A program made the position numbers and the translations under genes. DNA of 64,000 bases from Cryptomeria japonica (lineage: Eukaryota > Streptophyta > Pinopsida > Cupressales > Cupressaceae). The notes beneath the pieces are model-generated. The model saw nothing but the letters and a program-made list of their open reading frames with translations. It made no database searches and had not been told where the DNA came from. Of this stretch, positions 33,801 to 45,959 are shown piece by piece (the first letter of the stretch is position 1; every line of letters begins with the position of its first letter). The stretch spans positions 825,248,896-825,312,895 of the forward strand of contig NC_081414.1 of assembly GCF_030272615.1 (NCBI RefSeq). Direction: 5' to 3'.

Positions 33801-34216
33801 AATTAAAATTCAACAACAACCATCCTAATAGGTTAATATCTTCTAATGCCATGGCAAATTGATTTCCAACATTTATCACAAAAGTTTCTTTATCATACTT
33901 AAACATACATACCTTTTTATTATATTATTTAGTTATTGCACCAATCAATAATAAATTGCATTATTTATAATCAATTCCAACTTATATATCTAAATTTATT
34001 ATTTTTTGAATTACATTATTTATTTATTTAGTCTAGATTTTTATGTGCGTCTTACTTTTTGTTACAATTATATAGAAGGCTAATTAATAATTTGGGAGAC
34101 CTTATGTAATTAACTAATATTTTTAGAGAATTTGTCATCCATAGAGAAATGGTGCTTCATCAAAGATGTATATGATTCATATCATAATATAATATTTAAT
34201 AATTTAAAACTATGTA
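30840..34216. repeat. AT-rich long-unit repeat array, left block
   Basis: Ordered words recur: GCTTGACCAAAGGAGAATAA (31298, 33577), CAACAAGCATCCTAATAGGA (31538, 32226, about 33812 as CAACAACCATCC), AGACATATCTTATCAATATG (31977, 32663), and CAACTAAAT.TAT.A.TTACT (about 30976, 33203). They imply a unit of roughly 1.5 kb with an extra inner duplication of about 690 bp. It is AT-rich with no coding potential. The array resumes at 48900, so the Copia element at 34226 and the LINE piece split it. Confidence 0.75.
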
Positions 34217-34220
34217 GGCC

Positions 34221-34225
34221 CATTC
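34221..34225. repeat. Target-site duplication CATTC, left copy
   Basis: CATTC precedes the LTR at 34226; the partner at 48155-48159 reads CGTTC. One transition separates them, of the kind expected from decay of a methylated CG. Confidence 0.8.
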
Positions 34226-37071
34226 TATTGGCATTGTGTTGTCATTGATGTCAACTCGTACTGTATGGCATCCGATATGGGAGGTTTAAGTGAATTGTTA
34301 TCCTTGTTGTCATCTAGTATAGCAAATCACTGGTACACAAGTCAGTGTTGACTTGTGTTGATGATAGGTATTGAAGACCAATATGTTGTGATGACCGGTA
34401 AAGTAATGTGTTAGCATTGAGATGTTACCAGCCGGTAAGCATGTGTCTGGCAAGTTAGTAGGGTGAGCTAATGACAAAGTGCAAAACCAGTATGCAGGTG
34501 GATGTGAAACTGTAGGACTCCCATTGGAAGACTAGATCATCATAGGATGGTGACATGACTGACAAAGTTTGGATTGTTGCAAGTTAGTAAAGTAGATAAA
34601 GGGGATGTCTACTAGATTATGTGTAGGAGATGTAGCTTCTCACACAAGGAGGTCATATTAGTGCAACACTGGAAGCTGAAGTGCACAATATGTTGATAAT
34701 TGATTCTCTTATATCATTGGCCCGCAGGAGACAAGGATTCACTTCTATCGGTAAGTGGTAATTACTTGGCTTATCTCCTAACATACAGGGAATGCATTAT
34801 GACTCTTCGGGATAAGATAGAGCAAGAAAAGGTAGGTAATTGGATGCATAGACCGGATGAGTAATGTAGAAGATGAGGAAGCCCCCTAAGGTCGAGATTA
34901 GAGATGAGCACCAGATCAACATGTGAAGACATGATGTGCTATCGGGTAGAGAAGGAAGAGTTAAGATGGTGAGTTTGCCTCCTTGGCAAACCGGTTGAGA
35001 AGAGAACCAATCACATGAAAATGAGGCTTTGCAGTTGCACACATGGAGTTACTGGTATGCAAATGGAAAGTGGTGTTACCACAGATGCATAATAGTTGGA
35101 GATGGATGGCATGAAGATATCATGCACACTACCAGTATGAAGGCAGAAACATATCAATTGGTAAACACAGAGGATACTGACATACTACCAAGTGGACCAA
35201 GAGACAAAAGTAAAGTGCTCTCAGTTTGATGAAGATGCATATGATGAGTCATCTGAGATTGTTGCTGAGGACCGACATGATTGATGACTGGGCTGACATG
35301 ATTCACCAACACAAGGAAGGTGAAGGTATGAAGGTTAACCAGCAAGGCGAGATATACTGGTAAGGCTAGAAAACTAGTAAGCAAAGTGGGACCGGTAGTA
35401 TGAAGCATACACCAGTTGTGTGATATTGGTCAATGACCATGTTGGTTAGAAATAGTGAGCTAAGGTGGATGTTGACAAAGGTGCTAAGGGAAGACGTACC
35501 AGCAGGGTTACTAGAGAACCAATAGGGTTAGATGTTTGGTAGGTGTGCACCAGTTGAGTGTTTGGTCGGTGATCTTGTTTGAACTGACACAGAGGTCTAA
35601 GATGAGATGGATACTGACAAGGATGCCACGTGGAGTTGAAGTGGAAATATTGTAGAGGTCGGTGAAGTGTCATGACTATGAGGTTGTTGTAGAGTTGGTC
35701 AACATTTAATTCTGACTGTGACTGTTATGGGTCGAGTTGCAGAGGGCTTGTGGCTTGAGGCAAGATGTATTAGATCAGATCCATGGAGTGCACTGATCAA
35801 TGCAGGATGTTTGGATATTGATCGAAGTAGGTGAAGCAAAGCATCAAACCATTTATGGCGATTGACCAAAATATGAGCCGACAGATTGAATGTAGATTGC
35901 TAAAGATGGAAGGCGTGCACTGGAAGGCACAATATTGGAAATGATGTAAATGAAATCATCTTTAAGACACGATTTGAGGAGATTTGATTGGATATGATAT
36001 GGCTCGTTGGTCGAAGAAGAAACCCTAATCGTGCCAGTGTTTGAATTTGTCTATTGGCCAAAAAACTTGGATATATGTATGCAGACCAAAGACCAGGAGA
36101 TAATGATGTTGCATGCCGAATGTTGAAGAGTGGAGTGTGAAAGAGAAGTAGAGAGCCAACCATTCAGTGACTTCATCAAAGATCTTATAAATTGTGTGTT
36201 GGACATGCAACTGGTGAGAGGGTTTAGCAGATGCTCAACCGATAAGATCAAAGCAACTGGTAAGCAAAAAAGAGGCTAAGTGCAGAGGAGAACCAATGGT
36301 GATCAAGCCCGCTAGAAGGTAGCTCAGAGTGAAGCAACTATGTGTGAGAGTGGTAGAGAAGATTCAACAGGCATAGAATAGAGCAAGGATGAATCTGTAA
36401 GCTGAGTAACTGACAGTCAAGTGCAAAGTGTCAGATAAAAAACTAGTAGAGGCTGAGTCAACAAGAGAGAAACATAGACATAAGGAGGTAGTAGTGAATG
36501 AGACAGAGGGTGATCTGATAGAGAGGAGACTGAGTGGAAGATAGAACACACTACTAGTAAAGTTGATGAGAAGGGAAACCAACAAAGAACTGAATCATTA
36601 GTGGTTATATAACTCATTTATTACCAAGCTATTACTTTTGTTATGAGATCATGTATTGTGATCACTGAGTTGGTGCATGGTGTAGGGGTTGTAGCTCCTT
36701 TGGGTTGGTGCCCATAAATAACAGGGGTTGGTGCTCTTTTGGGTTGGTACCCATAAACTATCAGGGGTTCGTGCTCCTTGGGTTGGTGCCCTAGAATTAT
36801 AATACATTGATTTTACTGTGAGGCTGGATTGGAGTAGTAGACTCCAACAACATTTATCACCAAATTTTTTCCCATCTTGGGTTTTCCTCGTATATACTGG
36901 TGTTATGGGATGTGCCCTTGTGTATGCTTGCATTGCATTGTCTTGATTTATCTTACTAGTGGACCCACTAGGTATTAGGATGATAATCAGTATTCATGCA
37001 TAGGGTCGATAAAGGGAAAAGTTCGTAAACCACTGATTCACCCCCCTCTCAGTGGCACATTGTGTCTAACA
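34226..37071 (+). repeat. 5' LTR, 2,846 bp
   Basis: Begins T(A)TTGGCATTGTGTTGTCATTGATG and ends TGTGTCTAACA. A TATA-like GTTATATAAC at about 36603-36612 precedes three tandem units around GGGGTTGGTGCTCCTTTGGG (about 36688-36785). The TTTTTCCC..GGGTTTTCC region (36868-36890) and CCCCCC tract (37040-37046) follow. The 3' LTR lacks two blocks present here (about 35733-35795 and about 36087-36160). Confidence 0.9.
36688..36785 (+). repeat. Tandem repeat in LTR, unit about 45-50 bp, three copies
   Basis: Each unit contains GGGGTTGGTGCTCCTTTGGGT..GTGCCCATAAA with variations. The same three units are present in the 3' LTR at about 47765-47870, so they predate the insertion. Confidence 0.8.
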
Positions 37072-37087
37072 ATTGGTATTAGAGTCC
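37072..37087 (+). promoter_or_regulatory. Primer-binding site
   Basis: ATTGGTATTAGAGTCC directly follows the 5' LTR. It matches the tRNA-iMet complement TGGTATCAGAGCC with two changes. Confidence 0.82.
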
Positions 37088-37136
37088 TAGGTTCCCGGTT
37101 GATAAGCTTTCTCTAGCTTGGGTAGATTCTAGCTAT

Positions 37137-39125
37137 TTGGACACAATGGTATGTTTAGTGTCAATCCCAACTCCTGTATTTGATGGGTCAAATTCTATTA
37201 TATGGAGTCATAGAATGGAAGTTTCCTTGTCCTTCCTAGGGTCTGATGTATGGATGTCAGTAGTAAATGGATGCCCTAGTAAAGTTAGTCCTCCCACCGG
37301 TTCTGAAGAAGAAAGGAGAAACAAATGTAATGATGAAGATATGGAGGCCATACTCAGTGGGCTATCCGGTGATGTCTCCTCATAGGTGGACAGATGTAGA
37401 TCTAGTAAAAGCCTATGGGACATATTGAAGAAAATTTATGGCAATGAACCTTGCACTGCAGAACCGAATTGTGGAAACAAAAAAAGGAATTAAGCACATG
37501 TGTCTATAGATGATGAAGGTAAATCTATTAGTAGCAGCAGAAATGATGAAGTGGAAGCTCACCTCTTTATGGCTCAAGAATCAGAAGATGAGAGGCACAC
37601 ATCAGAGAGTAATCATGTAGATCAATCTTACCGACAAGATGTGTTTGGGAGGGATGATGAAGATGAAGCCGAAGTTGATCTTGAATGTGAATTGGTAAGT
37701 GCACTAGAAGAGATGCAAAATGTTAGAAATAAATTTAAGAGGTACAAAGATTCAGTTCATGAAGAATGCAGTCGGTTGAAAATATGCCTTGAATAATCAA
37801 ATAATAATATTTGCATATTAACATCTCAACTAGAAGAGGCAAAAAGATTGACTGGTGAATTGAAATCAGTCTTTGATGCCAAGGAGAGAAGATGTGAGGA
37901 ACTCCAACTAGAAGTGGAGATAGAGGACAAAGAATGTCAGGACCTAAAAGAAAAAATGGAGAACATTAGGAAAGAGCTTGAGAAGTGTCAAAATGAGCTC
38001 AAGGTAAGGATCAATATGATGGTAGCACTAGGGCCTTGGACAAAAATGTTGAGTAAACAAAAACACACCAAGGACACCAGATGATTAGGATATGTTGCCA
38101 GTGAATTCTCCACAAGTGAGGATGTCTCTCACAAGGACATTCAGTTTGTCTCCTCTAATGGAGATAACAAGGGTTAGACCTTCATAGTATGAAGTGCACC
38201 AAGAAAGAAGGTTGACCTAGCTACAATCGGTGAGGACTTGAGGCTAAAATTAAAGACCGGTGCAACAAGAAGAAATAATGCAGATCCTAAAGGAAAAAGG
38301 AAGCTGAGAGAAGATAGGTTCACCGAAAATGAGAATGCAAGAAGGAAACCTATGAGAATCCCCATCTATGGAAGACAAAGAGATGCATCACCCTGAAGAT
38401 GTAGAAGTGGAGAAGCCAAACCGATCAGATCACCTCATGTTCGGAAAAATGAATTTGTAAGTAATATGTCTCCATTCTCTAGTTACTATTTTTCTTGTAA
38501 AGGATATGGCCATAGGACAGAGAAATGCAGAAAGACATGTAGGAATAGAAAAGGTGTTCCTCCTAGAAATAGCGATTCAGTTTGTAGAAGATGTAATGCA
38601 TTTGGGCATAGAACATCAGAATGTAGAAACATGCATAAGCCCACTCCCAGTTATGCTAACCACAGTCCATTTACTGCCTCAAGAAATGTAAATTATATAT
38701 GTTATAAATGCAATTGATCTAGCCACAAAAGTAATGTGTGTAGGAAGAAGATGTTTCATGCATATGGTAGTCAAGATAACAACTATGCCCAAAGGAGAGA
38801 TGCTCCCGCAAGATCAAGAAGTCAATTGAAACTGGTAGCGTGATACAATGGCATGACCTCAAGAAGAAGATCAAACCGATCTAATAGAAGGTCTTCCAAC
38901 CATCTAGTTGGGATGAGTATAGTATGCTTCTATGACAATGTATCTTGTCATACTGTAGAATTTGGTAATGCAAAGACCTATCAGCAGAAGAAGATGAGAC
39001 CTACTCCAAAGGCTAGAAATGAGAAGAGGAGGGAGTCTAATCAGGTATGGAGGGAGAAGGAAGAGAATATGACCATGGAACGACACTGTGCACTCAATGC
39101 ACAAGTGATATATCCTAAAGTTTAA
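37137..39125 (+). pseudogene. gag: Degenerate Copia-type gag with coiled coil and three zinc knuckles
   Basis: One frame runs the whole length without a frameshift but carries nine stops: 37383 TAG, 37491 TAA, 37794 TAA, 38082 TGA, 38175 TAG, 38190 TGA, 38394 TGA, 38715 TGA, 38841 TGA. The N-terminus (PVFDGSNSIIWSHRMEVSL, then SLWDILKKIYGNE) is the Copia capsid type. An acidic stretch and a long coiled coil follow (about 37670-38040), then three zinc knuckles: the first has Tyr for its first Cys, CRRCNAFGHRTSEC is intact, and the third contains a TGA between its second Cys and its His. A basic, Arg-rich tail closes it. The role was capsid formation and RNA packaging. No protease or pol follows. 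Confidence 0.88.
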
Positions 39126-39895
39126 AGGAGATATAGATCCTTAGCGGGAGCTATATGTTGATCAGATCATTCACCCCCAAATGTTGAGAAGGACAAAGGA
39201 AAGGACGGGCAACCACCAACATTAGGAAGGAACTGAGATGAAAGAATGGGTGCAATTGATATCTTGGCTACACATTCACATGGGCGAGATGGATCACTGC
39301 TACAAGTGTCAAAGTGGGATGTAACACCGGAAGGAGAGTCAATGGACAAAGTATATTGGCAGAGATATTGAATTGGTACAAAAAACCAATAGGTGGAGTA
39401 TGTTATTGGTAGGGACAGTTATCGGTATTGAAGAATATGTGGGTCAATATATTATAGTTGTGTTGTAGTTGCTCTAGTGGCCTGGACAGATGAGTTTATG
39501 TCTCTGATGATATCAGAAATTGTCCTAAATGACAATGTGTTGGACCAGTAGCCGATCCCATGTGTATGAGACATCATGATGTCAACCAGTGTGAGTGTTG
39601 ACATGGAGTCAATGTGACTTGGCATTGTGGTCAAGTATGTTTATGTCACATATGGGATGGATGTCATCGAAGTGAAAGACCATTAGCATGTTAGATGCTC
39701 ACTTCCACCAGTATAAAGTAAAACTTGGGGTAATGGTTTAGGATGATAGAAAATGAATCCCAGAGGGTTGTGATTCAGGGGGAGTTCACAGTCATATCTT
39801 ATGACTGGTACTTGATACACTTGAAACATGAGGAAATCAAGTGTCATTGTTGTTGTACCGTGGACCAGTATATAAGGAGATGTGAACAAGATGTG
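39126..39895 (+). other. Non-coding interior of the gag-only element
   Basis: Sits where protease and integrase would be expected. I see none of their motifs, and all open frames are short. It could be remnants scrambled beyond recognition. Confidence 0.5.
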
Positions 39896-39900
39896 AGTTA

Positions 39901-41242
39901 TGTTGGCATTTGCATGAAGATTGCATTAATGATATGTTATGTTGTCATTGATGTCAATTAACCGGTAATGATATTTTGTAACCGGTAGGAAGAGCTAGTG
40001 AAGGAAATTATAACCGGTAGGAAGAATTTGTGGAGTGAACCAGTATTGCTATGTATTGGAGAGTTGAACTAGTAAACCCTACCTATTGATTTGATAAACC
40101 CTAACTGATTAAGTTTGGTGAATTGGTTATATGGATTTATGATCTGATAATGAGCGGTAGTGATTTTGGTGCATTTTTGAAACAATTTTTGTCTAGGGAA
40201 TGAGCAAGTATATTGCATGTAATGCAAAGTGCATGATGAGTTATTGAGTTCGATGAAGTGGTGATCAAGGAGCAATTGAGGTTTTCTTGATTGATGTGCA
40301 GAGATTGCTATGTAATCCAATGATCATACTTGAACTGACTTGTTTGTAATCTCTATGAGAGAATTAGGTTTTTGTTGTGTTATCGACCTAATTGATTTGT
40401 TTATAAGGTTGATGAGTTGTTTAGTTTCAGAGTTGGCAAAGTTTTAGTTAAGTGTGTGGTTGCCAAACTGAATGATGTATCTACGTTTTGAGTAAAGGCA
40501 TGTAGGAGCATGGAAAGGATCTGAACAAGCAAGTGTAGTGCTATTCAAACAGATCAACAAACTCCTATTGTTTTCTAACAATTACAGCAGATTGAAATCC
40601 CCTAACCGGGTAAGCTCTAACAAGTTTGGTGCTATTCAAATCCTTTAACCAGGTGATCCATTAGCTTGGATTTCAAATCCTCTATCGAGGTTACTCCTTA
40701 CAGGGTATTGCTTCTAACAAGGCATTATAGTCAATCCCTTAACCGGGTAGTCCCTAACAGGATATGTTCTTAACATGACTTTTGCAAAGCTTTAAAAGGC
40801 TAGGCTCTTAACAGGGTGAACTTGAGAAGAGTTTAGATAGTTATCTTGTGAGTCTCATCTCACCGTGGTTTTTCCCATTTGGGTTTCCACATCAAAAATA
40901 TTGTGTCAAGTGGTGAATGTTTTTGTGGTTATGTTCTTATGGTTGATTTTCTTAACTACTTAATCCACTTTGATAAGTCATGATAATCGGAAGCATTGTG
41001 AAATAAAGTTTTACTTATGTCAGTAAAAGCATTTGGATGTTTATGAGTTTGAAGTTATTTATCGTTAGTTTGTTGTAAGAGTCAACCGGTTTATCTTGAC
41101 AGTGATATTGCATTGATAGTTCTAAGTTTACTTTGAGAGATTGATTTTGAGATTGGTGAAGTTAGTATCAGTTTTTCTATCTACTGATTCACCCACCTCT
41201 CTTAGTATTTGACTGGATTCTTATTCTTTCATCATACCATCA
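39901..41242 (+). mobile_element. Solo LTR, 1,342 bp, nested in the gag-only element
   Basis: Begins TGTTGGCATTTGC and ends ATACCATCA. AGTTA at 39896-39900 and 41243-41247 is a perfect target duplication. It holds CACCGTGGTTTTTCCC..GGGTTTCCAC (about 40862-40893), the GATTCACCCACC tract (about 41187) and repeated CCCTAAC.GGGTA phrases (40600-40760). Same family as 23285-25008. Confidence 0.9.
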
Positions 41243-41247
41243 AGTTA

Positions 41248-41475
41248 CCTACACAGGGGGATAATATGTCAAACTGACTGGTGTCAACTCTTTGGTTCAA
41301 GTGTTGCTAGTCGAGATGTTGCACCGCCTAGTGGTAAAAAGGGAACATGCAACCAATACATAGAGGGAAGAGGGAACTTGCAATTTACCAGATGTCAAGA
41401 CCCTTTTCCATTGTTGTCAAAGAGGGAGAAAGAATTTGTAGTATACCAGATACTACATGTGTTGACATCAATGCC
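41248..41475 (+). other. 3' interior of the gag-only element
   Basis: Non-coding lead-in to the PPT; it contains TGACATCAATGCCAAAGGGGGAG, the junction motif shared by the other elements. Confidence 0.6.
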
Positions 41476-41487
41476 AAAGGGGGAGAT
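41476..41487 (+). promoter_or_regulatory. Polypurine tract
   Basis: AAAGGGGGAGAT lies immediately before the 3' LTR start TGTTGG at 41488. Confidence 0.88.
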
Positions 41488-42267
41488 TGTTGGCATTGTG
41501 TTGTCATTGATGTCAACTGGTACTGTATGGTAACCGGTATGGGAGGTTGAAGTGTATTGTTATCCTTGTTGTCATCTAGTATTGCAGATCATCGATACCC
41601 AAGTTAGTGTTGAATTATGTTGATGACAGGTATTGAAGACCGATATGGTATGATGACTAGTAAAGTAATGTGTTGGCATTGAGATGTTGCCAACTGGTAA
41701 GCATGTGTTTGGCAAGTAAGTAGGGTGAGATAATGACAAAATGAAAAATCGGTATCCAGGTGGATGTGAAACTGCAGGACTCCCACTGGAAGACTAGGTC
41801 ATCACATGATGGTGACATGATTGACAGAGTTTGGACTGCTGCAAGTTAGTAAAGTAGACAAAGGGGATGTCTATCAGATTATGTGTAGGCGATGTAGCTG
41901 CTCACACAAGGAGGTCATATTAGTGAAACACTAGAAGTAGAAGTGTACAATATATTGATAACTGATTCTCTTCTATCATTGGCTCGCAGGAGACAAGGAT
42001 TCACTTCTACCGATAAGTGGTAATTACTTGACTTATCTCCTAACATACATAGAATGCATTATGAATCTCTGGGATAAGATGGAGAAAGAAAAGGTAGGTA
42101 ATTGGATGCATAGACCAGATGAGTAATGTAGAAGATGAGGAAGCCCCCTGAGGTTGAGATCAAAGATGAGCACTGGGTCAACATGTGAAGACATGATGTG
42201 CTATCGGGGTAGAGAAGGAAGAGTTAAGATGGTGAGTTTGTGTCCTTAGCAAACCGATTGAGAAGAG

Positions 42268-43074
42268 TGTTAAGATTCCCATAGATACTGAGAGGGGGGG
42301 GGGTGAATTAGTATTTAACCAGTGAAATGAATTTCTTAACTTAAAACATGTAGAACATATTATAACAATGTACCAGTAAGCAGAAAGTAATGCAATAAAT
42401 AGAATTAAAAGCATCCACATGAAAAACACACCATAACACAATGTTTTAACAAGGAAACCCAGTGTGGGAAAAACCTCAGTGGGATTTGTGACCCACAATA
42501 TTCACTTACTGGCCAATAATAGAATATTACTGCTACAAGAGGGGCCTGCACATTTAGGAAGGCCAATTGCCTAGAGCTCACTGCTCAAATAAAAAATAGG
42601 AATTCTCACTAACTTACAAAAATGGATTATACAAATCCAGTGTCTTGTACTGCTTCAAAATAGCATCTATAATGCTAGATCTAGTACCGATTTCTACTTT
42701 GCTTCTTACATAAACCCTTAACCTATAATTCGCTTAATAGGTCTCTCTTATTTCACCTAAATATATTCCTCTCACTTACTTACAAATGTTCTATAATGAT
42801 CTCTTATATATATGAGTCATTTTACAATGATGCCAAGTCAGCTTACAAAGATTTTACAATAAAAAGCAAAATATAATATAACAAAAATCCTGTCGGCCTC
42901 TGTGCCAGTATGCTTCCTTTCTCTGCCGGTGCCGGTGGTCTGAGTGTCGATGTAGAGTCTGATCTTGCTAGTGCTGGTGTATGCCTTGCCGGTGCCATAT
43001 GATTGTAGGGTTGCCATCAATAACAAAACCTTCAATCACCTACAATGTCTCATTGGAGTGTTCATATGCGAACA
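42268..43074 (-). repeat. 3' LTR of the nested element, 807 bp
   Basis: The + strand reads TGTTAAGATTCCC..GCGAACA. It holds a 10-G run (42294-42303) and the hairpin region (about 42448-42485). The PPT follows at 43075-43086. Confidence 0.92.
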
Positions 43075-43173
43075 ATCTCCCCCTTTGGCATTGATGGCAA
43101 CACTCATGAGAAAATTCAAAAGTGTATCCAAAACTTGTAATCCAAAAATGTTTCCAAAAATATGTTATCAAAA

Positions 43174-43330
43174 ATATAAGAGCTCCCCCTGAGTAGATAA
43201 GTCTTCTGTCGGTTATTTTCTCATACTACTACTCCCCCTTTGGCATCAATGACAAAGGTTGTCAAGATGTCAGTAGAGTTGTAGTCTCAACCTTGTAACT
43301 GGGTGGTTACAATTTGAAAAAGATCTCCCA
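43174..43330. repeat. Inverted repeat arm A (157 bp)
   Basis: Spans the second and third polypurine tracts of the nested element. Its reverse complement is at 45803-45959 with only a few changes. It starts at ATATAAGAG and ends at AGATCTCCCA. Confidence 0.93.
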
Positions 43331-45802
43331 AAATCAAGTTTATACTTTCCATAAACTTCTTGTTGTCCTTTATTGCCGTCTCTATTCATTGAACTATACC
43401 GGTGAGGTGTTGCATATGCTCTGCCGATGTTCTCTGTCCCTGTACTAGTGCCTCAGATATTTCCTTCCGTAATGTTGCTAGATAGTCCAATCTTGGACTC
43501 AGTCTTAGTCTCAAATTCTTTGCCTTATTTACTATTCTCTCCTTTTCTCTTTCTAACTTTAGTAGTTTTGCCTCAAAACTAGTTACCTTTTGCTCAAAAA
43601 CTGATAGTGTATTAGGTGAATTAACAAAATTGTTTGCAAGTTTATTGTTTTCATTCTATACCTTGCTCATTTTCTTATCTATGTCTACTCTCAAAAAGTT
43701 TGTCTTGTAAGTATCTTTGTACAGAGTTTTAAATTCCTTCAATAAGTTACATAGTTCTGGTAAAGTGTGTCAAATTCCCTAGTACACTTCTTTATCCGAT
43801 CTTCAAAGAATTTTTGCTTTTCAATTTCTAACTTATCCTTCAATGTCTCTTCCTTTATTTGCTCAATAGTCACTATGTTCTCAGTGATGTATTTACACAA
43901 AGTGTCAAGTTGGTTTAAAGAATCCTTATTGTCTATGTTATAGTTAGGAGCTATCATCTTCAAAATTGGGATTGTGTCATCTATAGCTTTATAAGCTTGT
44001 GAACTACAATATGTTATCCTTTTGATGGAGTCCAAAAGTACTTCAGTTACATTTGTTGATTTGTATCCTGTTGAGGAGGAACCAAAATTTTGAATTCCAC
44101 CGGTGGAGGAAGTAACCAAGCTTGTAGTGACCTCTGGTAGGTCAGTCTGTGTTTCTATTTCCTTAAGAAATGGTTTTTGATCTTCTCCTGTTGCCGGTGG
44201 CACTGTTTCCATGTGAATCTATTCCTGTTCTGGAGCTTGTTGCTTTGCTTGTCTCTCTATTTGTTGCTTTGTTTCAGTCTCAGTATGAGTCTCTACCTGT
44301 TGCTCTATGTTATCAACTTCAAATTTTCTTTTAGTATTGTCAATGTTGTTAGTTTCCGGTGGCTCACTAGCCATATCTGTCTTGCCGGTTGTATCTTTGT
44401 CTATCATAATGTTGACCTTTTGTGTATCAACATCAACTATGTATAGTACTTAAGGATTAGGATTTGTATCCTCTATGTCCATACTCTCATCTGTCAGTTG
44501 ATCTTCAATAGTTGTTATCGGTGATGTAATTGGAGGCGGTGGGAGTAAGTTGTCTTTTACTTTGATGCTCAGAGGTCCACCAACCTTTCCTTTTCCTTTG
44601 TCCTTCTCCTTTTGGTATACCTTTATTGGTTTGGGGTTCCTGTACTCTTCCTGTTTTTCTTTCTCAACAAGCAATTTGTCCCATGCATTTTCTATTTCCT
44701 CTGTTACTTCATTCACTCTTCCAACCATTAATGCAATATGTCGGTGTGTAGTAGAGAATACTGATTGGTTGGCTTCTGCAATTAAGTCATCTATCTCCTT
44801 AGGTGAGTTTACTGGGTAAACAACAAGTAACTTTTCAATTTTGATTTTCTTATCAAGCTCTACAACTGCTTGTCTTCTTGCTTCTAGTCTTTTGAACAAT
44901 TCATCTAGTAGTTCATCTACAACTTCCATCAAAAACTTCTTATAGATATCCAGGTGTAAAATAACACTGTTTTCAACTTGTTCTTTTTCATCTGTTGATA
45001 GTGTATCATAGACCTTTCCTATGTTCTTAAGTTTCCCTTCCTCTATGATTTCATTTAGTAATTTGTCAAGAGGGACCATGTTTTGTTTAGTCTTCTTCTT
45101 CTTTGGTGTCAACTTTTTCTTTGGTGTTGTCTTTCTAACTAGAGACCTCACTGCCTATTGTTTTTGTCTAGTCCTTCTAGTCGAGGGTGTGGATGCCGGT
45201 GAAGGATCTCTTTTCCTTACAACTCTTTTGAAAGTTGCAAGCATGTCACTCTCTAAAGAAGTAGCTACCAGTGATAGGTGAGTCTCAGGCTGTAGAGTTC
45301 CTAACTCATCCTCAGTGATACTGGTTTATTTCAGTACATCTTCTTTAATAGCCTTCGCCTATCTAGAACCTCTTCTCACAACTGCTTCAACATTTTTCAC
45401 TCTCTTCTTAGATTGAATTTGACTTTCTATGGTCTCAGCACTATGAAATACTTCTTCCTTTGGTTCATTTGGTGCTTCCATGAGTCTCAATTATATGATC
45501 ATCAATCTCATAACCCATCTCTATTACCCAAATTGTTCTTGGGATGACTGCTTCCATCCAAATCTCATCCTTTTTGATCACAAAACATATTTCATCCTTG
45601 TATTTGTTGACAATCTTCTACGATAGTCTGATTCTTTTCTTCATCCTAACCTTTAGTGCTTGAAAATAGTCATGAATATCTTTTCTTTGTTTTCACCCAT
45701 GTTGTTGAATAGGTCTATTAACTGTTTTCCTCCCGATATATCAAATCCAATGTTCTTATTGCCTATACCAGGAACCTATTTGGTTATGTATAGCATCAAG
45801 CA
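43331..45802 (-). pseudogene. Accessory ORF of the nested element (partial)
   Basis: Homologous to the accessory frame at 14618-17818. Matching landmarks in the same order: CLML (45790s), MGYEID (about 45505), FKRV-RKR, the helical domain with HLDIYKK..LMVGRVNEVTEE (44700s-44950), and the C-terminal coiled coil with LSPRLD (about 43490). The best stretch, 45151 to 43739, is one frame with TAG near 45155, TAA 44450 and TAG 44219; a frameshift near 43745 puts the coiled-coil end in another frame, with a TAG at 43656. The N-terminal third is missing because of the end rearrangement. Lys-rich and acidic linkers as in the relative. Function unknown. Confidence 0.75.
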
Positions 45803-45959
45803 TGGGAGATCTTTTTCAAGTTGTAACCACCTAGTTACAAGGTTGAGACTACAACTCTACTGACATCTTGACAACCTTTGTCATTGATGCCAAAGGGGGA
45901 GTAGTAGTATGAGAAAATAACTGGCAGAAGACTTATCTACTCAGGGGGAGCTCTTATAT
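45803..45959. repeat. Inverted repeat arm B (157 bp)
   Basis: Reverse complement of 43174-43330. At one edge TGGGAGATCT and at the other CTCTTATAT are shared with the sequences they join, so both junctions have 9-10 bp of microhomology. Confidence 0.93.

Noticed and set aside
35154-36617. Several overlapping minus-strand open frames
   Set aside because: All lie antisense inside the 2.85-kb LTR and are not preserved as a continuous frame in the second LTR.
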